This document shows, piece by piece, positions 38,301 through 45,300 of a stretch of DNA of 64,000 nt. Source of the DNA: Bacteroidota bacterium. Its GTDB lineage: Bacteria > Bacteroidota > Bacteroidia > Cytophagales > Cytophagaceae. The translations under genes and the position numbers were made by a program. Location of the stretch: assembly GCA_023428135.1 (NCBI GenBank), contig JAEYZG010000032.1, positions 217,920 through 281,919 on the forward strand, read 5' to 3'. The notes below the pieces were generated by a model. That model searched no databases. It was not told the origin of the DNA and worked only from the letters and a program-made list of their open reading frames with translations. Numbering within the stretch: the stretch's first letter is position 1; every line of letters begins with the position of its first letter.

Positions 38301-38894
38301 AAATCCTGTTGCCTTTACCTTAAACAAATCAGAGACTATAGAGGGCACTGACCATGAAGTTGTTAAAACAGAAGAATCTTCTATGGATTCGTCTTTGATG
38401 TGTACCCAGTTCGTACCACCATCAAAGCTATAGTAAAGTTGTACATAACTATCAATGCCTCCGACGTTATACGTAATCGTATAATTCGAGCACCCTTCCA
38501 GGACCTCTCCTCCCAAAGGAGAAGTCAGCTCTATAAATGGTTCTTTTATAACAAAAACCGAATTGCTGGTAGAGGAAAGTTCTGAATTTCCAAAATCACT
38601 TACCCTAAACAAACACTGTGAAGACACAGTAGAAGGCACGAGCCAATTGTAAGAACCTTTGTTCGTTACACCTGATTCAATTATCTTCCAACTACTTCCT
38701 TGATCAACAGAATACTCCAACCTCACATAGTTTGATGCAAGATCTGAGCTGGTCCACTCAACTTTATAACTACTTCCAACATAAAGATTTTCTCCTCCAA
38801 CAGGAGCATTAATAGTAATAGACTGACTTAAAGCATTAAAAACACAAACAAATAAAATACTGACTAATGCCTCTAGTCTTTTAATAGAATTCAT
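26319..38894 (-). CDS. Giant (4191-residue) modular secreted protein with T9SS sorting domain, copy 1
   Basis: Signal peptide 1-23 (ends NALSQ). Residues about 25-1790: 18 Ig-like repeats of the Kre9/Knh1-like type (ITVTNPNGG start, ITW core, NYSWLLP end). About 1794-1910: pre-peptidase C-terminal (PPC) domain. Then an Ig-like domain, a fibronectin III-like domain (about 2000-2080) and seven CARDB domains (about 2086-3010), each starting Asp-Leu and with a WxVxNxG core. A second PPC-like and an IPT-like domain follow. Residues about 3548-3696 are Gly-rich triplets; next come a Cys-rich hydrophobic stretch, a DUF7619-like domain beginning CDPNDMIGPKGYGEG, and a type A sorting domain from about 4105 (LYPNPSDGYKFNV). 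It is probably an adhesin or long surface stalk. No catalytic domain was recognised. Tandem paralogue of the next gene. Confidence 0.88.
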   Translation of the reverse strand: MNSIKRLEALVSILFVCVFNALSQSITINAPVGGENLYVGSSYKVEWTSSDLASNYVRLEYSVDQGSSWKIIESGVTNKGSYNWLVPSTVSSQCLFRVSDFGNSELSSTSNSVFVIKEPFIELTSPLGGEVLEGCSNYTITYNVGGIDSYVQLYYSFDGGTNWVHIKDESIEDSSVLTTSWSVPSIVSDLFKVKATGFYYTQKNIQSVSGNFSVTSTTSSSLTLLSPNGGESFSPSSLQKVRWTSTGTVGEVTLRYSSDNGTSWHYLKNPGGGSSTSVLNTGSYDWVVPSVTASSNFLVEISESSKPCIRDYSDGYFSIDNNPSIVLIYPFGGETLYGGTTYTLSWSFSNLPSNAVKLDYSLDQGETWNLISNQNNSNGSYAWLVPSELNSAEVLLKVSSILNPAICAVTNKPFTIQPPAIEVTAPNGGESITGCTPYTIRWNQVGVHNYVNLYYSINDGREWHYIGQDFIGDNSNYYNWHVPSLASSSVRIKVVGDNTINVKDSSDVTFTISQGTNYISLLSPEAGDSWASSSVKSIRWSNIGEVGNVSIRYSINGGSTWEWVRNPAGMVAENIANTGAYEWLLPSNSVSSKCLIHIHDYSTGCISALSSDYFSINNTNPEITLKYPLGGEKLYAGRTYTLSWSSTSLPSGYVDLAYSMDNGLTWSDIATSVPNSDNYSWLLPLSLNSHECQIRVSALGDPTLFATSKEVFTIAPQVLELASLSSGESVTPCETYTIQYNQEGVQEYVNLYYSLNGGDWVFIDEDYAADQSNFYNWVVPSLPSGSVKIKVSSSLNKFIADSSVVAFAIISGPDNFTLTYPNGGEVLPSSSLQTISWTSSGTVCNVSIKYSLNGGADWEWVTNSKNESADNVANTGSYEWLLPKNIAASDCRIQIYDNNQGCVIDDSDSAFSITNIPFITVTNPNGGDTLYANGARFITWSSTNLPTNFVKIEYSKNNGETWQVISSSTTNSGRYNWGIPKSLGGASCIIKVSSVSNPAIYDISNSNFYVASQSLVLLEPNGGERLPGCGTYTVKWSQVGVQGVKLYYSINGGADWIYERDLTSRNASNIFDWELPSVNSENVRVKLVDYYDASIKDSSDANFTIVPGGDKITVVTPSAGDIIGNATIQTINWQTEGVVKNVSVQYTLDGSSWISMMTPANTSSYYVPNNGSLEWMVSYLSPTSRGMIRINDYDKPCVVGYSTPYFTVDNTPRITVVKPYSNVKYYAGQTTEISWMSSNLQGNYVRIQYSIDNGVSWNLIHNYTYNYGSYSWTVPDITAENVLIKVTSMRNVVDAYNVFGVSQNGFSVFKPYVTVLTPNAGTEVWKAGESKTISWSSTGLSNSSRVSLFYSLDNGKSYALIAASITNSGKYIWTIPDTISTTSKAYVKVAPLVYSQQYDTNDVAFSIVKPVVGIIVPNDGQVWYVGESKAIQWSTDGASGNVKLEYSTDGAVNWSTIAESAPNTGFYYWTIPFTTNVSTSCYIRISEVSNPDNQNTNEIPFSIAKPVLTINAPVSKEDWYVGQKNIISWTNKGLASDYVRIEYSEDRGATWKLIEDSILNVGSYVWFLPSFDNAITEVTIKLSDQQDPSVSDQTKETITIHKPELSILVPIGEETWYQGQSRVITWKSAGGVPGNIKIELMNDYGSEVLISSTPNTGMYSWNVPFTTSPGVNYKIKISSTSDPAIADTSNSTFRIEKPTLYLTAPYGGETWYHDQTKKITWVAAGLKSPTVKLEYSNDNGLSWTLINAAAPNSNEYNWKLPSTLIVSNQYLVKVTDGLFSSLFSESGKTFSVKESRKGDTFANPIAITSFPFAVIDTTTLYSDSYVGAVNQPSNDVFYKFVVPECVDSMIFATSGSHFDTYLHIIDSTQSVIESNNYANGTIYAAISTKVLIPGQTYYLIVEGNGVKSGIYNLSIKTFLNETKIKVSGNNTVFCKGDEVHLVSTKSNSYIWSTGATTEAISVLPEDTTVYWVSATNGKGCTYTDTIKINVIPVVAPDPVTAMIPEDSTLNLHLPVAISWPPALNASTYDVYIWKHNEPVPNKPYIVSTNSINDTVSSLEFGSLYNWKVVAKNSCSATEGPVQRFEVRHLPDLQVVSVKTPIAMYSGQQLTVSWEVRNDGMGNTGSVAWKDGVYLSADSVLNVTQDIFIGSVPNLTYLAEGMGYSQTAGFVVPQNLVGDYFVLVNTDYLDNVVESDEWNNTRMDTTSGILTVSIPPKPDLIVSSLGAPIATFSGTKVDVTYSVTNTAIANAIGDALYNHRRNYGYSAANSCSFDEHYWTDAIYISRDSILRKTEAKLLANVSVKLRSPKYQGSYLCDGITEWYTIPDYLQKDSSYTNVVQVTIPHSYSGQYYIYIMADEKNNVDELSNINNSERSNPIYVTLSPPANLVVSSVNVPSIGYSGKSFSVSWDVTNAGANPPIENAWVDKVYLSNLDTFNLKEVIEVGSVNKSNGAALMPDSVYRSSLVFNLPEGISGNYYVYVHTDAKGDVFEYTYDNDNIKRSSAVSVNLSPYADLSMENITVTDTVRASSETYVSWTVKNIGQAELSSNWTDKVCISSSPEWSPASSVALATFNRIAALGVGKSYTEKATVKIPQDLDEGVYYMFVYTDCKDEVYEYGNERNNIVRSDTLGTKNKVYVLPQLLADINVMDFNAPLTAGSGKKVTLSWKVSNTGDVSTIVDFWNDFVFISKDTILDDSDVRLAYKAVNGALNPGVDYFVSQEVTVPVGYSGKNYLLLSSDHNQRISNESERANNKFRSQIDISLTPPPDLAVTMINTPASLYTGQEILVSYTVKNAGEGATVENGWADRIYLASSRTSAIDNNVIGSFYRKGNLAGGESYTASLKVTLPKHLSGNYFLVVKTDDYNYVFENDKEGNNQSDVVVTIQVARPSDLVIDNFSVPTSSEPGQNIQVAYSVKNVGVNPAIGQLNDLLFFSSDSQLNEVRDPLFSSKKEYIELQAGDSIVRTFSSKVPGIVEGSYYGIGRTNAINAIAETTLENNTRVSSNQMEVTIKELLLEVPETISLDKEDLLYYKINVPANKDLLVTLTSNRLNGVNEIYGAYNRVPSLNDFDYLFENPNSVNQQLLVPSTQSGAYYILVKTPTNYNGLQNVSIVAKALPFSLFEVASDTVGQGVVTTRLSGAGFNKNTQIVLLDQYNKALDTAEIRTFKNSMQVDVRWNLTNVPVGTYAIKMINPDETFVLNKALRVEASTGFLVDFNEIAPDLVRLGGKAQYTFYIQNIGNVDVPFIDADLTMPSESVVSAFTVSKGIRKRSGYTSKSAGMDDYYKAGSYKVIPVLAKDVRPEETLAMNLTVSDIKGEFFPVRTRAVGYSGERYIAQQVNSAETSRRKILESPLASTELRNFALDSTSFMNNILAVYYSEGLFTQEEFASVAPACSGCAENLPIAQDGSFTYSPGTSPGTLYASSLTFGPGQDYLWEINRYTGMAGGNQGWDLIRVAGAIQITSSALNPFVIRVASLDLSNSPNRLTGWYPAVDTSWVIAIASGGIKGFAADKFAINTSRFTIYNELYGGSYYLKLSGTDSLMLCFRSYRPGIGESGVPGAPGGSVGQPGSPGGPGGPGNGIIPPGIGGPGGEGGFNAPGGPGGPGGAGTAAGEAGGIGGIGGVGGTGGGSGGPGGIGGQGGPDGIGGPGGAGGPGGLGDSGKDGGSGGKGGKGGSGPAGTGKDGQNGTKGPSGPADDNQDRAESRINCTTTVVVNTSFCNTFFTVTGCALAVGSCIESLFESIFATPAWGVVNCSMGAFGCGYSIGSLISDPDALPSWGPGDVGCVPGGLNLLGAATVLNCMAQKVLCSQVVTSCDPNDMIGPKGYGEGRYVSRSEVLPYTIRYENDPEAATAPAQKVEIRQVLDSDLNPLTFRVKDFGFADYIFTVDGNVSSYFNTVDLPDSLGYDLEVTAGIDIEKNEAFWVLQTIDPKTGLPPADPLKGFLALNDSSGVGEGFVNYTIKAKNNAITGDSILALAEIVFDINAPIITPEIFNIIDAEPPVSKIKVLGTDSDSISVTAMIVDDLKGSGAKAYDLYVSEGNEAFKLVASDISGDSTVKIAAREGEVYCLYAVSKDNVNNKEAQKLQADTCFISTGVVTGAVTPKVEGTFILYPNPSDGYKFNVLITGLESQETVTLEVVDVLGRSMSVTEFKDAAYHIDSEVKLSTKLDPGIYFVNCYTKKGKSVKKMIVER
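27806..28250 (-). repeat. Gly-rich GGx/GxP triplet coding repeat in giant protein copy 1
   Basis: Codes for about 148 residues in which Gly recurs every third position, with many Gly-Gly-x triplets (GGIGGIGGVGGTGGG, GGPGGIGGQGGPDG, GGKGGKGG). The DNA is locally GC-rich and produces long open frames on other strands that are not genes. The corresponding region of copy 2 is dominated by Gly-Pro-Gly. Confidence 0.85.
29864..32636 (-). repeat. Seven CARDB-type repeats, giant protein copy 1
   Basis: Seven repeats of about 130 residues beginning DLQVVSVKTP, DLIVSSLGAP, NLVVSSVNVP, DLSMENITVT, DINVMDFNAP, DLAVTMINTP and DLVIDNFSVP. Each has VxWxVxNxG and a WxDxVYLS-type strand. CARDB domains are adhesion-type beta domains. 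Confidence 0.8.
33524..38820 (-). repeat. Eighteen Kre9/Knh1-like Ig repeats in ABC order, giant protein copy 1
   Basis: One leader repeat, four rounds of three repeat classes, then five further repeats, of about 98 residues each. Class A carries a Cys in GCxxYTI and a VxLYYSxNGG strand. Class B carries GTVxNVSxRYS and ends NTGSYEW. Class C carries GGExLYAG and LPxxYVKLEYS. The order is identical in copy 2. Confidence 0.85.
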
Positions 38895-39317
38895 ATAAAT
38901 AAATAATGGTTATTTTAAGTGGTGAGTTTCTGACTTTCCTGAAATGGGATTTATTTAGGAGCCGCGAAAATTATAAGCGCAAGGTTTGTATCAGTTGATA
39001 CATGAAACTAAACTATTCGATATATGATAATACTCCTTTATATGAAATATGTAATCAAAAAAACTTAAGAAAAAACTTAATTATAACATGACATACTAAA
39101 AAAAACTTAGTACCAATATGTTAGCATGCAAAACAAAATTACATTAACTAAAAAAATATTAAACACTAACAACCAATCCTCATAGGTACAAGCTTTGGGT
39201 TCATGAAATATATTCTGCAGTGATAAAAAGCATATTCTATTTCTAATCTAAATAAAAAAGGCTGCATAAGATTTCTCTTACTGCAGCCTTTTCATTATAA
39301 GGACTTTGTTCCGTTGT
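38895..39317. other. Intergenic region between giant genes, with a 14-nt inverted repeat
   Basis: 423 nt. An exact inverted repeat GTATCA-gt-TGATAC at 38988-39001 lies about 94 nt before the ATG of copy 1 and could be an operator. The terminator of copy 2 is at 39256-39292. No gene was seen. Confidence 0.45.
39256..39292 (-). terminator. Terminator of the second giant gene
   Basis: A 10-bp stem (39256-39265 with 39283-39292) with loop text ataagatttctctta shared with the copy 1 terminator; T-rich exit on the minus strand. Confidence 0.75.
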
Positions 39318-42300
39318 TTACCTTTCAACAACCATTTTCTTCACTGACTTTCCTTTCTTCGTATAACAATTAACGAAATAAATTCCCGGATCCAGTTTAG
39401 GTGAAAGTTTAACTTCCGAATCAACAAAATAGGCAGCATCTCTAAAGTCTGTCACAAACATAGACCTTCCAAGAACATCGACCACTTCCAAAGTTACTGT
39501 CTCCTGAATCTCAAGACCGGTTATAAGTACATTGAACTTATAGCCATCAGAAGGGTTCGGATAAAGTATAAATGTTCCTTCAACCTTCGGAGTTACTGTT
39601 CCTGTAACCACACCAGTGGAAATAAAGCAAGTGTCTGCCTGAAGTTTCTGAGCTTCTTTATTATTTACATTATCTTTTGACACTGCATATAAACAATACA
39701 CTTGCCCTTCTCTGGATGCAATTTTGAACGTACTATCTCCAGGGATATCTGAAGCTACTAATTTGAAGGCGTCATTTCCTTCTGAAACATACAGATCATA
39801 AGCTTTTTCGCCGCTGCCTTTCAGATCATCCACGATTACAACACTTACTAAAATTGAATCATTTGCATTACCTAAAACTTTAACTTTAGACACCGGAGGT
39901 TCTGCATCAATGATATTGAATATCTCAGGAGTTATAATCGGAGCGTTAATATCGAACACGATTTCAGCTAGAGCCAGAATTGAATCGCCTGTAATGGCAT
40001 TATTCTTTGCTTTAATTGTATAGTTCACAAAACCTTCTCCAACACCAGATGAATCATTAAGTGCAAGGAAACCTTTCAATGGATCTGCAGGAGGTAATCC
40101 CGTTTTTGGATCTATAGTCTGTAAGACCCAGAAAGCTTCATTTTTCTCAATATCAATACCTGCAGTTACTTCAAGGTCATACCCTAATGAATCCGGAAGA
40201 TCCACTGTATTGAAATAAGAAGATACATTTCCTTCAACGGCAAACACATAGTCTGCAAATCCGAAGTCTTTAACTCTGAAGGTCAAAGGATTCAAGTCAC
40301 TATCAAGCACCTGTCTTATTTCAACTTTCTGAGCAGGAGCAGTAGCAGCTTCAGGATCATTTTCATAACGGATCGTATATGGCAAGACTTCGCTTCTTGA
40401 AACATATCTGCCTTCTCCATATCCTTTCGGACCAATTATATCATTCGGATCGCATGATGCTACCACCTGATTACAGATAATTCTCTGTGCAATACAATTC
40501 AACACTGTAGCAGCTCCCAATATATTAAATCCTCCAGGTACACAACCAACATCACCAGGCCCAACACCCCATCCCGGAGGCGCTTTAGGATCTGTCAGTA
40601 ATCCTCCGACAGCATAACCGCAACCAAAGGCTCCCATAGAGCAGTTAGCTACTCCCCATGCAGGGGTAAGTGCAACAGATTCGAACAGACTCTCTGCGCA
40701 ACCGCCTACAGCTAAAGCACAACCCGTTATTGTAAAGAATGTATTACAAATAGCCGTTCCTACAGTTCCGCCATTACCACATCTTGGTTGTCCACCAGGA
40801 CCGCCAGGACCAGGGCCTCCTGGGCCACCTGGACCACCAGGACCACTTGGGCCGCTCGGACCGCTTGGACCACTCGGACCGCCAGGACCAGGGCCACCAG
40901 GGCCAGGACCGCCTGGGCCACCAGGACCACCCGGTCCACCTGGGCCAGGACCACTCGGACCACTCGGACCGCCAGGACCACCTGGGCCACCAGGACCGCC
41001 TGGGCCGCCTGGGCCATTAGGGCCTCCAGGACCGCCAGGGCCTCCGGGACCACCAGGAGAACCAGGACCACCAGGACTATTTCCAGGACCACCAGGACCG
41101 CCAGGGCCACCGGGACCACCGGGACTATTTCCAGGACCGCCAGGACCACCAGGGCCACCGGGACCGCCAGGGGAACCAGGACCGCCGGGACCACCGGGGC
41201 CACCAGGACCAGCAGGTGTCGTTCCATTTCCAGGACCTCCAGGACCTCCAGGACTTCCCGGCTGACCTACGCTACCTCCCGGTGCACCAGGAACACCTGG
41301 TTGTCCTACACCAGGCTTATATGCGCTAAAGCATAATTTTAATGTATCTGTTCCGGCCAGTCTCACATAAAAGAAACCACCATGTAGATTATTATAAGTT
41401 GCAAAACGACTTATGTCAATAGAAAACTTATCCGCTGCAAAACCTGAAATACCACCTGCAGCAACTGCGATCGTCCAGCTTGTGTCAACAGCAGGATACC
41501 ATCCTGAAAGCAGATTTGGATTATTAGAGAAATCTAAAGATGCTATTCTGATCACAAAAGGATTCGAAGGAGTTGAAGTGATCTGAATAGAGCCTGATGC
41601 TTTAATAAGATCCCAACCAGGATTAGCTCCAGCTACCCCCGCATATTTATTTATTTCCCACAGATAATCCTGTCCCGCTCCAAAGATTACATTAGAACCA
41701 TTAAAAGTCCCTGGACTGTTACCCGGACTGAAAGTAAAGTTTCCATTAACCAAAACAGGTGGTTGAGATCCGCAGGAGCTACACTGTACATTTGCTCTTG
41801 CAAATTCTGCAGGAGAGAATATACCTTCGTGATAGTAAACTGCCAATACAGAATCCATATAAGCAGTGCTGTCTACCGCAAAATTTCTCCAGTCTGCAGG
41901 TGCAGAAGGATTTTGAAGAATCGTTCTTCTTGTTGTTTCAGCGGAATTTACTTGCTGGGAAATATACCTTTCTGCACTATATCCCAAAGCTCTGGTCCTT
42001 ACGGGGAAAAATTCCGATGTAAAATGACTTACGATCAGATTCATCGCAAGAATTTCTCCTGGCCTTACATCTTTACCCAACAGAGGAATTACTTTATAAG
42101 AATCTACCAGATAGAAATCCTCAAATGATTTACTCTGACTTGTATAGCTGCTACGTTTTTTTACTTGCTTGCTCGCAGTAAAACTTACAATATTCGTTGC
42201 AGCAGGAACAGAAAGATCCGCGTTTATAAAAGGAACATCAACATTTCCAATATTCTGAATATAGAAAGTGTATTGAGCTTTTCCTCCAAGCCTCACAAGA

Positions 42301-45300
42301 TCAGGAGCAATTTCATTAAAGTCTACCAGGAATCCAGTAGCCTTTTCAACTGTCAGACCATTTATAAGGGTGAACGTTTCAGTTGGGTTAACAGCTTTGA
42401 TATTGTAGGTTCCAAAAGGAACTTTGGTAAGATCCCAGCGAACATCTACCTGCATACTGCTCATGTAAGTTCTTATTTCAGCAGTATCAACAGGCACATT
42501 GGACTTACTGACAAGGATAAACTTCGTTTCTCTTTTAAATCCAGCTCCATTCAACTTTGTTGTAACAATACCTTGCCCGACTGTATCAGCATTCACCTCT
42601 ATAATACTGAAAGGTAATGCTTTGGCAAGAATTGTTACATTCTGAAGATTATTGAAATTGGTCGGTGTTTTTACCAGCAGGTAATACGTTCCGGATTTAG
42701 TAGTAGGAACGAGCAGCTGTTGATTAACACTATTCGGATTTTCAAAAATATAATCAAAATCGTTTAATGAAGGTACTCTGTTATAGGCTGCATATATCTC
42801 ATTAGAGCCATTGCTTCTGTTACTCTTAAGCGTTATTAAAAGATCCTTGTCTGCAGGTACATTTATTTTGTAATAAAGCAGATCACCTCTTTCGAGAGGA
42901 GTTGTTTGCGCAACATCCAGCACAAGTTCTTTAATAGAAACATTTAACTGATTGGCAGAAACCCTGGTATTATTATCAAGGTCCGTTTCTACAATGGTAT
43001 TAAGCGCGTTTGTTACACCGATACCATAATAGTTACCTTCCAGCAAACCAGGCATTTTTGAGGAAACAGTTCCCGAAACTGAATCTCCCGGGTTTAATTG
43101 TATATACCTGTCTTTGGTTCCGAAGAGAGGATCATTCACCTGATCCAGCTGCTGATCCTTAGAGAAGAACAACAGATCTCTCAGATTACCAATGGCAGGA
43201 TTACTACCGATATTCTTTACTGAGTATGTTACCTCTACATCTTTACCAGGTTCAGTAGAAGAAGGAATGTTAAGCCTGTTAAGCACAAGGTCACTCGGCT
43301 GAGGAACAACAATAGTAACTACAGCATCACCAAGATTATTTTCTTCTTTGTTATGCTCGAATACTCTATTCTGATAATCTGTTCTTACAATCAGATAATA
43401 ATTCCCTGAAAGATAATTTGGAACTTTAATTTTTGCAGTGGCATTATAAGTACCACCAACAGTCAGATTACCGTTTCTTGTATAGCTACCTACTATATAA
43501 TAAGTACGGCTCAGGTCTCTTGTATTAGAAAGGTAAATCTGATCGGACCATGTATTTTCAACTGTAGCACCAGGACCTGCATTTTCGATTCTATAGCTAA
43601 TATCCAGCTCTTGTCCTGCCAGTAGTGTAGCAGGTGCACTTATTGTCCCTACAATCAGATCAGGAGGAGGGGTCAGTGCAATATTTATTTCAAACCTTGC
43701 TTTATTATTTGCTTTAACTGTATCATTTGTTACACGCAGGTTATGATCTGAAGAAACCAGTAAATAATACTTACCTGAATAACCATTAGGAATGGTTACC
43801 ATTTCACTGAAAAAATAATCAGCACCGGCAGCTAAGCCTCCATTATAAGACTTATAAGTTAACTGAGCATCATAATTATCCAGAACTGTATCTTTCGATA
43901 TAAATAGAAGATCGTTCCAGAAATCAACATTAGTTGCAGAGTTACCGGTATTCTTAACATTCCAGCTTACAGGAATTTTCTTTCCTGATTCTGCAGATGT
44001 CGGAGCGCTAAGGTTCGTTACTTTCAGATCTGCAACAACCTGAGGAAGAATATACAGTTTGGTTCTGGTACCAAATGAGTCACTTTTCGCGACATTGTTA
44101 CCTTCATTGGTATATTCATATATCTTATCAGTAATGTCGGTATAGACATATAAGTAATAAGTTCCTTCTTTAATTTCTCTCGGAATTCTTATTGATGCTT
44201 TTTCAGAATAGTTAGATCCAGGCTCAAGCGCAAGACCACGTGTTACAGAAGTTAATTGGGTTGCATTACCTGCTGACCAGGAAGGAGAAGAAGAAATAAA
44301 GATCCTGTCAGTCCATGAAGGACCGGCTGAGGCCACTCCCTGATTTGTAACAGACCAGGAAACTTCAGCATCTGTATTTGCTCTGATAGTATCTTTTACT
44401 GATATGTTAAGAATCCGAAGATCCGCATATGGTGAAAGATTTACATTTATCGGAGAAGAGCGTTTGATATTATCATCTTCATAAATGTATTCAAATACCT
44501 CTTTATTAAAATCTGAATAAACATAAACATAATATTGTCCGGAAATACCATCAGGAAGATTAAAGGTAAGGGCTGCATTATAGCTTGAATCAGCCTTTAA
44601 TGCAGAGCCGTTGGATTTGTTTATAGTTCCAACTTCAATAGCCTCTTTTATATTAAAAGTATCCAGCTTAGACAAGAAGACTTTATCACTCCATACATTC
44701 TCAACAGGAGCATTGGCACCACCATTGATCACTTCCCAGTTAACAGTCACAGGCTTTCCGGAAAACCCTGAGGCCGGAACTGTTACTTTCTCTACTGCAA
44801 GGTTTGCCGGTGGAGTCAGCGTAACGCTGATAATACTGCTTCTCTGAGAGTTGTTTACATTTGACAATTCATCAACATTATTCAGCACATCCGAAAGCAG
44901 ATAGATGTAATATTGCCCTGAATAAGAATGAGGCACTGTAACCTGTACTGTTTTTGTATAAGAGCTGTCTTTAGGTAAATAGTCCGGAATGTTATACCAG
45001 TTTACTGTATTATCACAAAGGAATGCTCCCTGATACTTTGTTGATCTTAATTTCACACTTACATCAGCAAGGAACTTCGATCTTGCAGGATTAAAGACAG
45101 AATCCTGAGAAATATAAATAGCATCTTTCCAGTAATGCTCTTCAAAGTAACAATACCTTCTTAAAGAATAATCATAATACTGAAAGTGAGTTGCAAGAGT
45201 ATTACCCATAGCATGTGCTATTGCAGTATTGGTTACTTTATAAGTAACATTAATCTTACTTCCGGAGAAGGTAGCAATAGGTGTACCCAGTGAATTTACA

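Noticed and set aside
40784..41336. Long plus-strand open frames rich in Thr/Arg or His/Asp/Gln over the Gly-Pro-Gly repeat
   Set aside because: They are antisense shadows of the repetitive GC-rich coding DNA of the giant gene; composition is extreme and no start signals are present.
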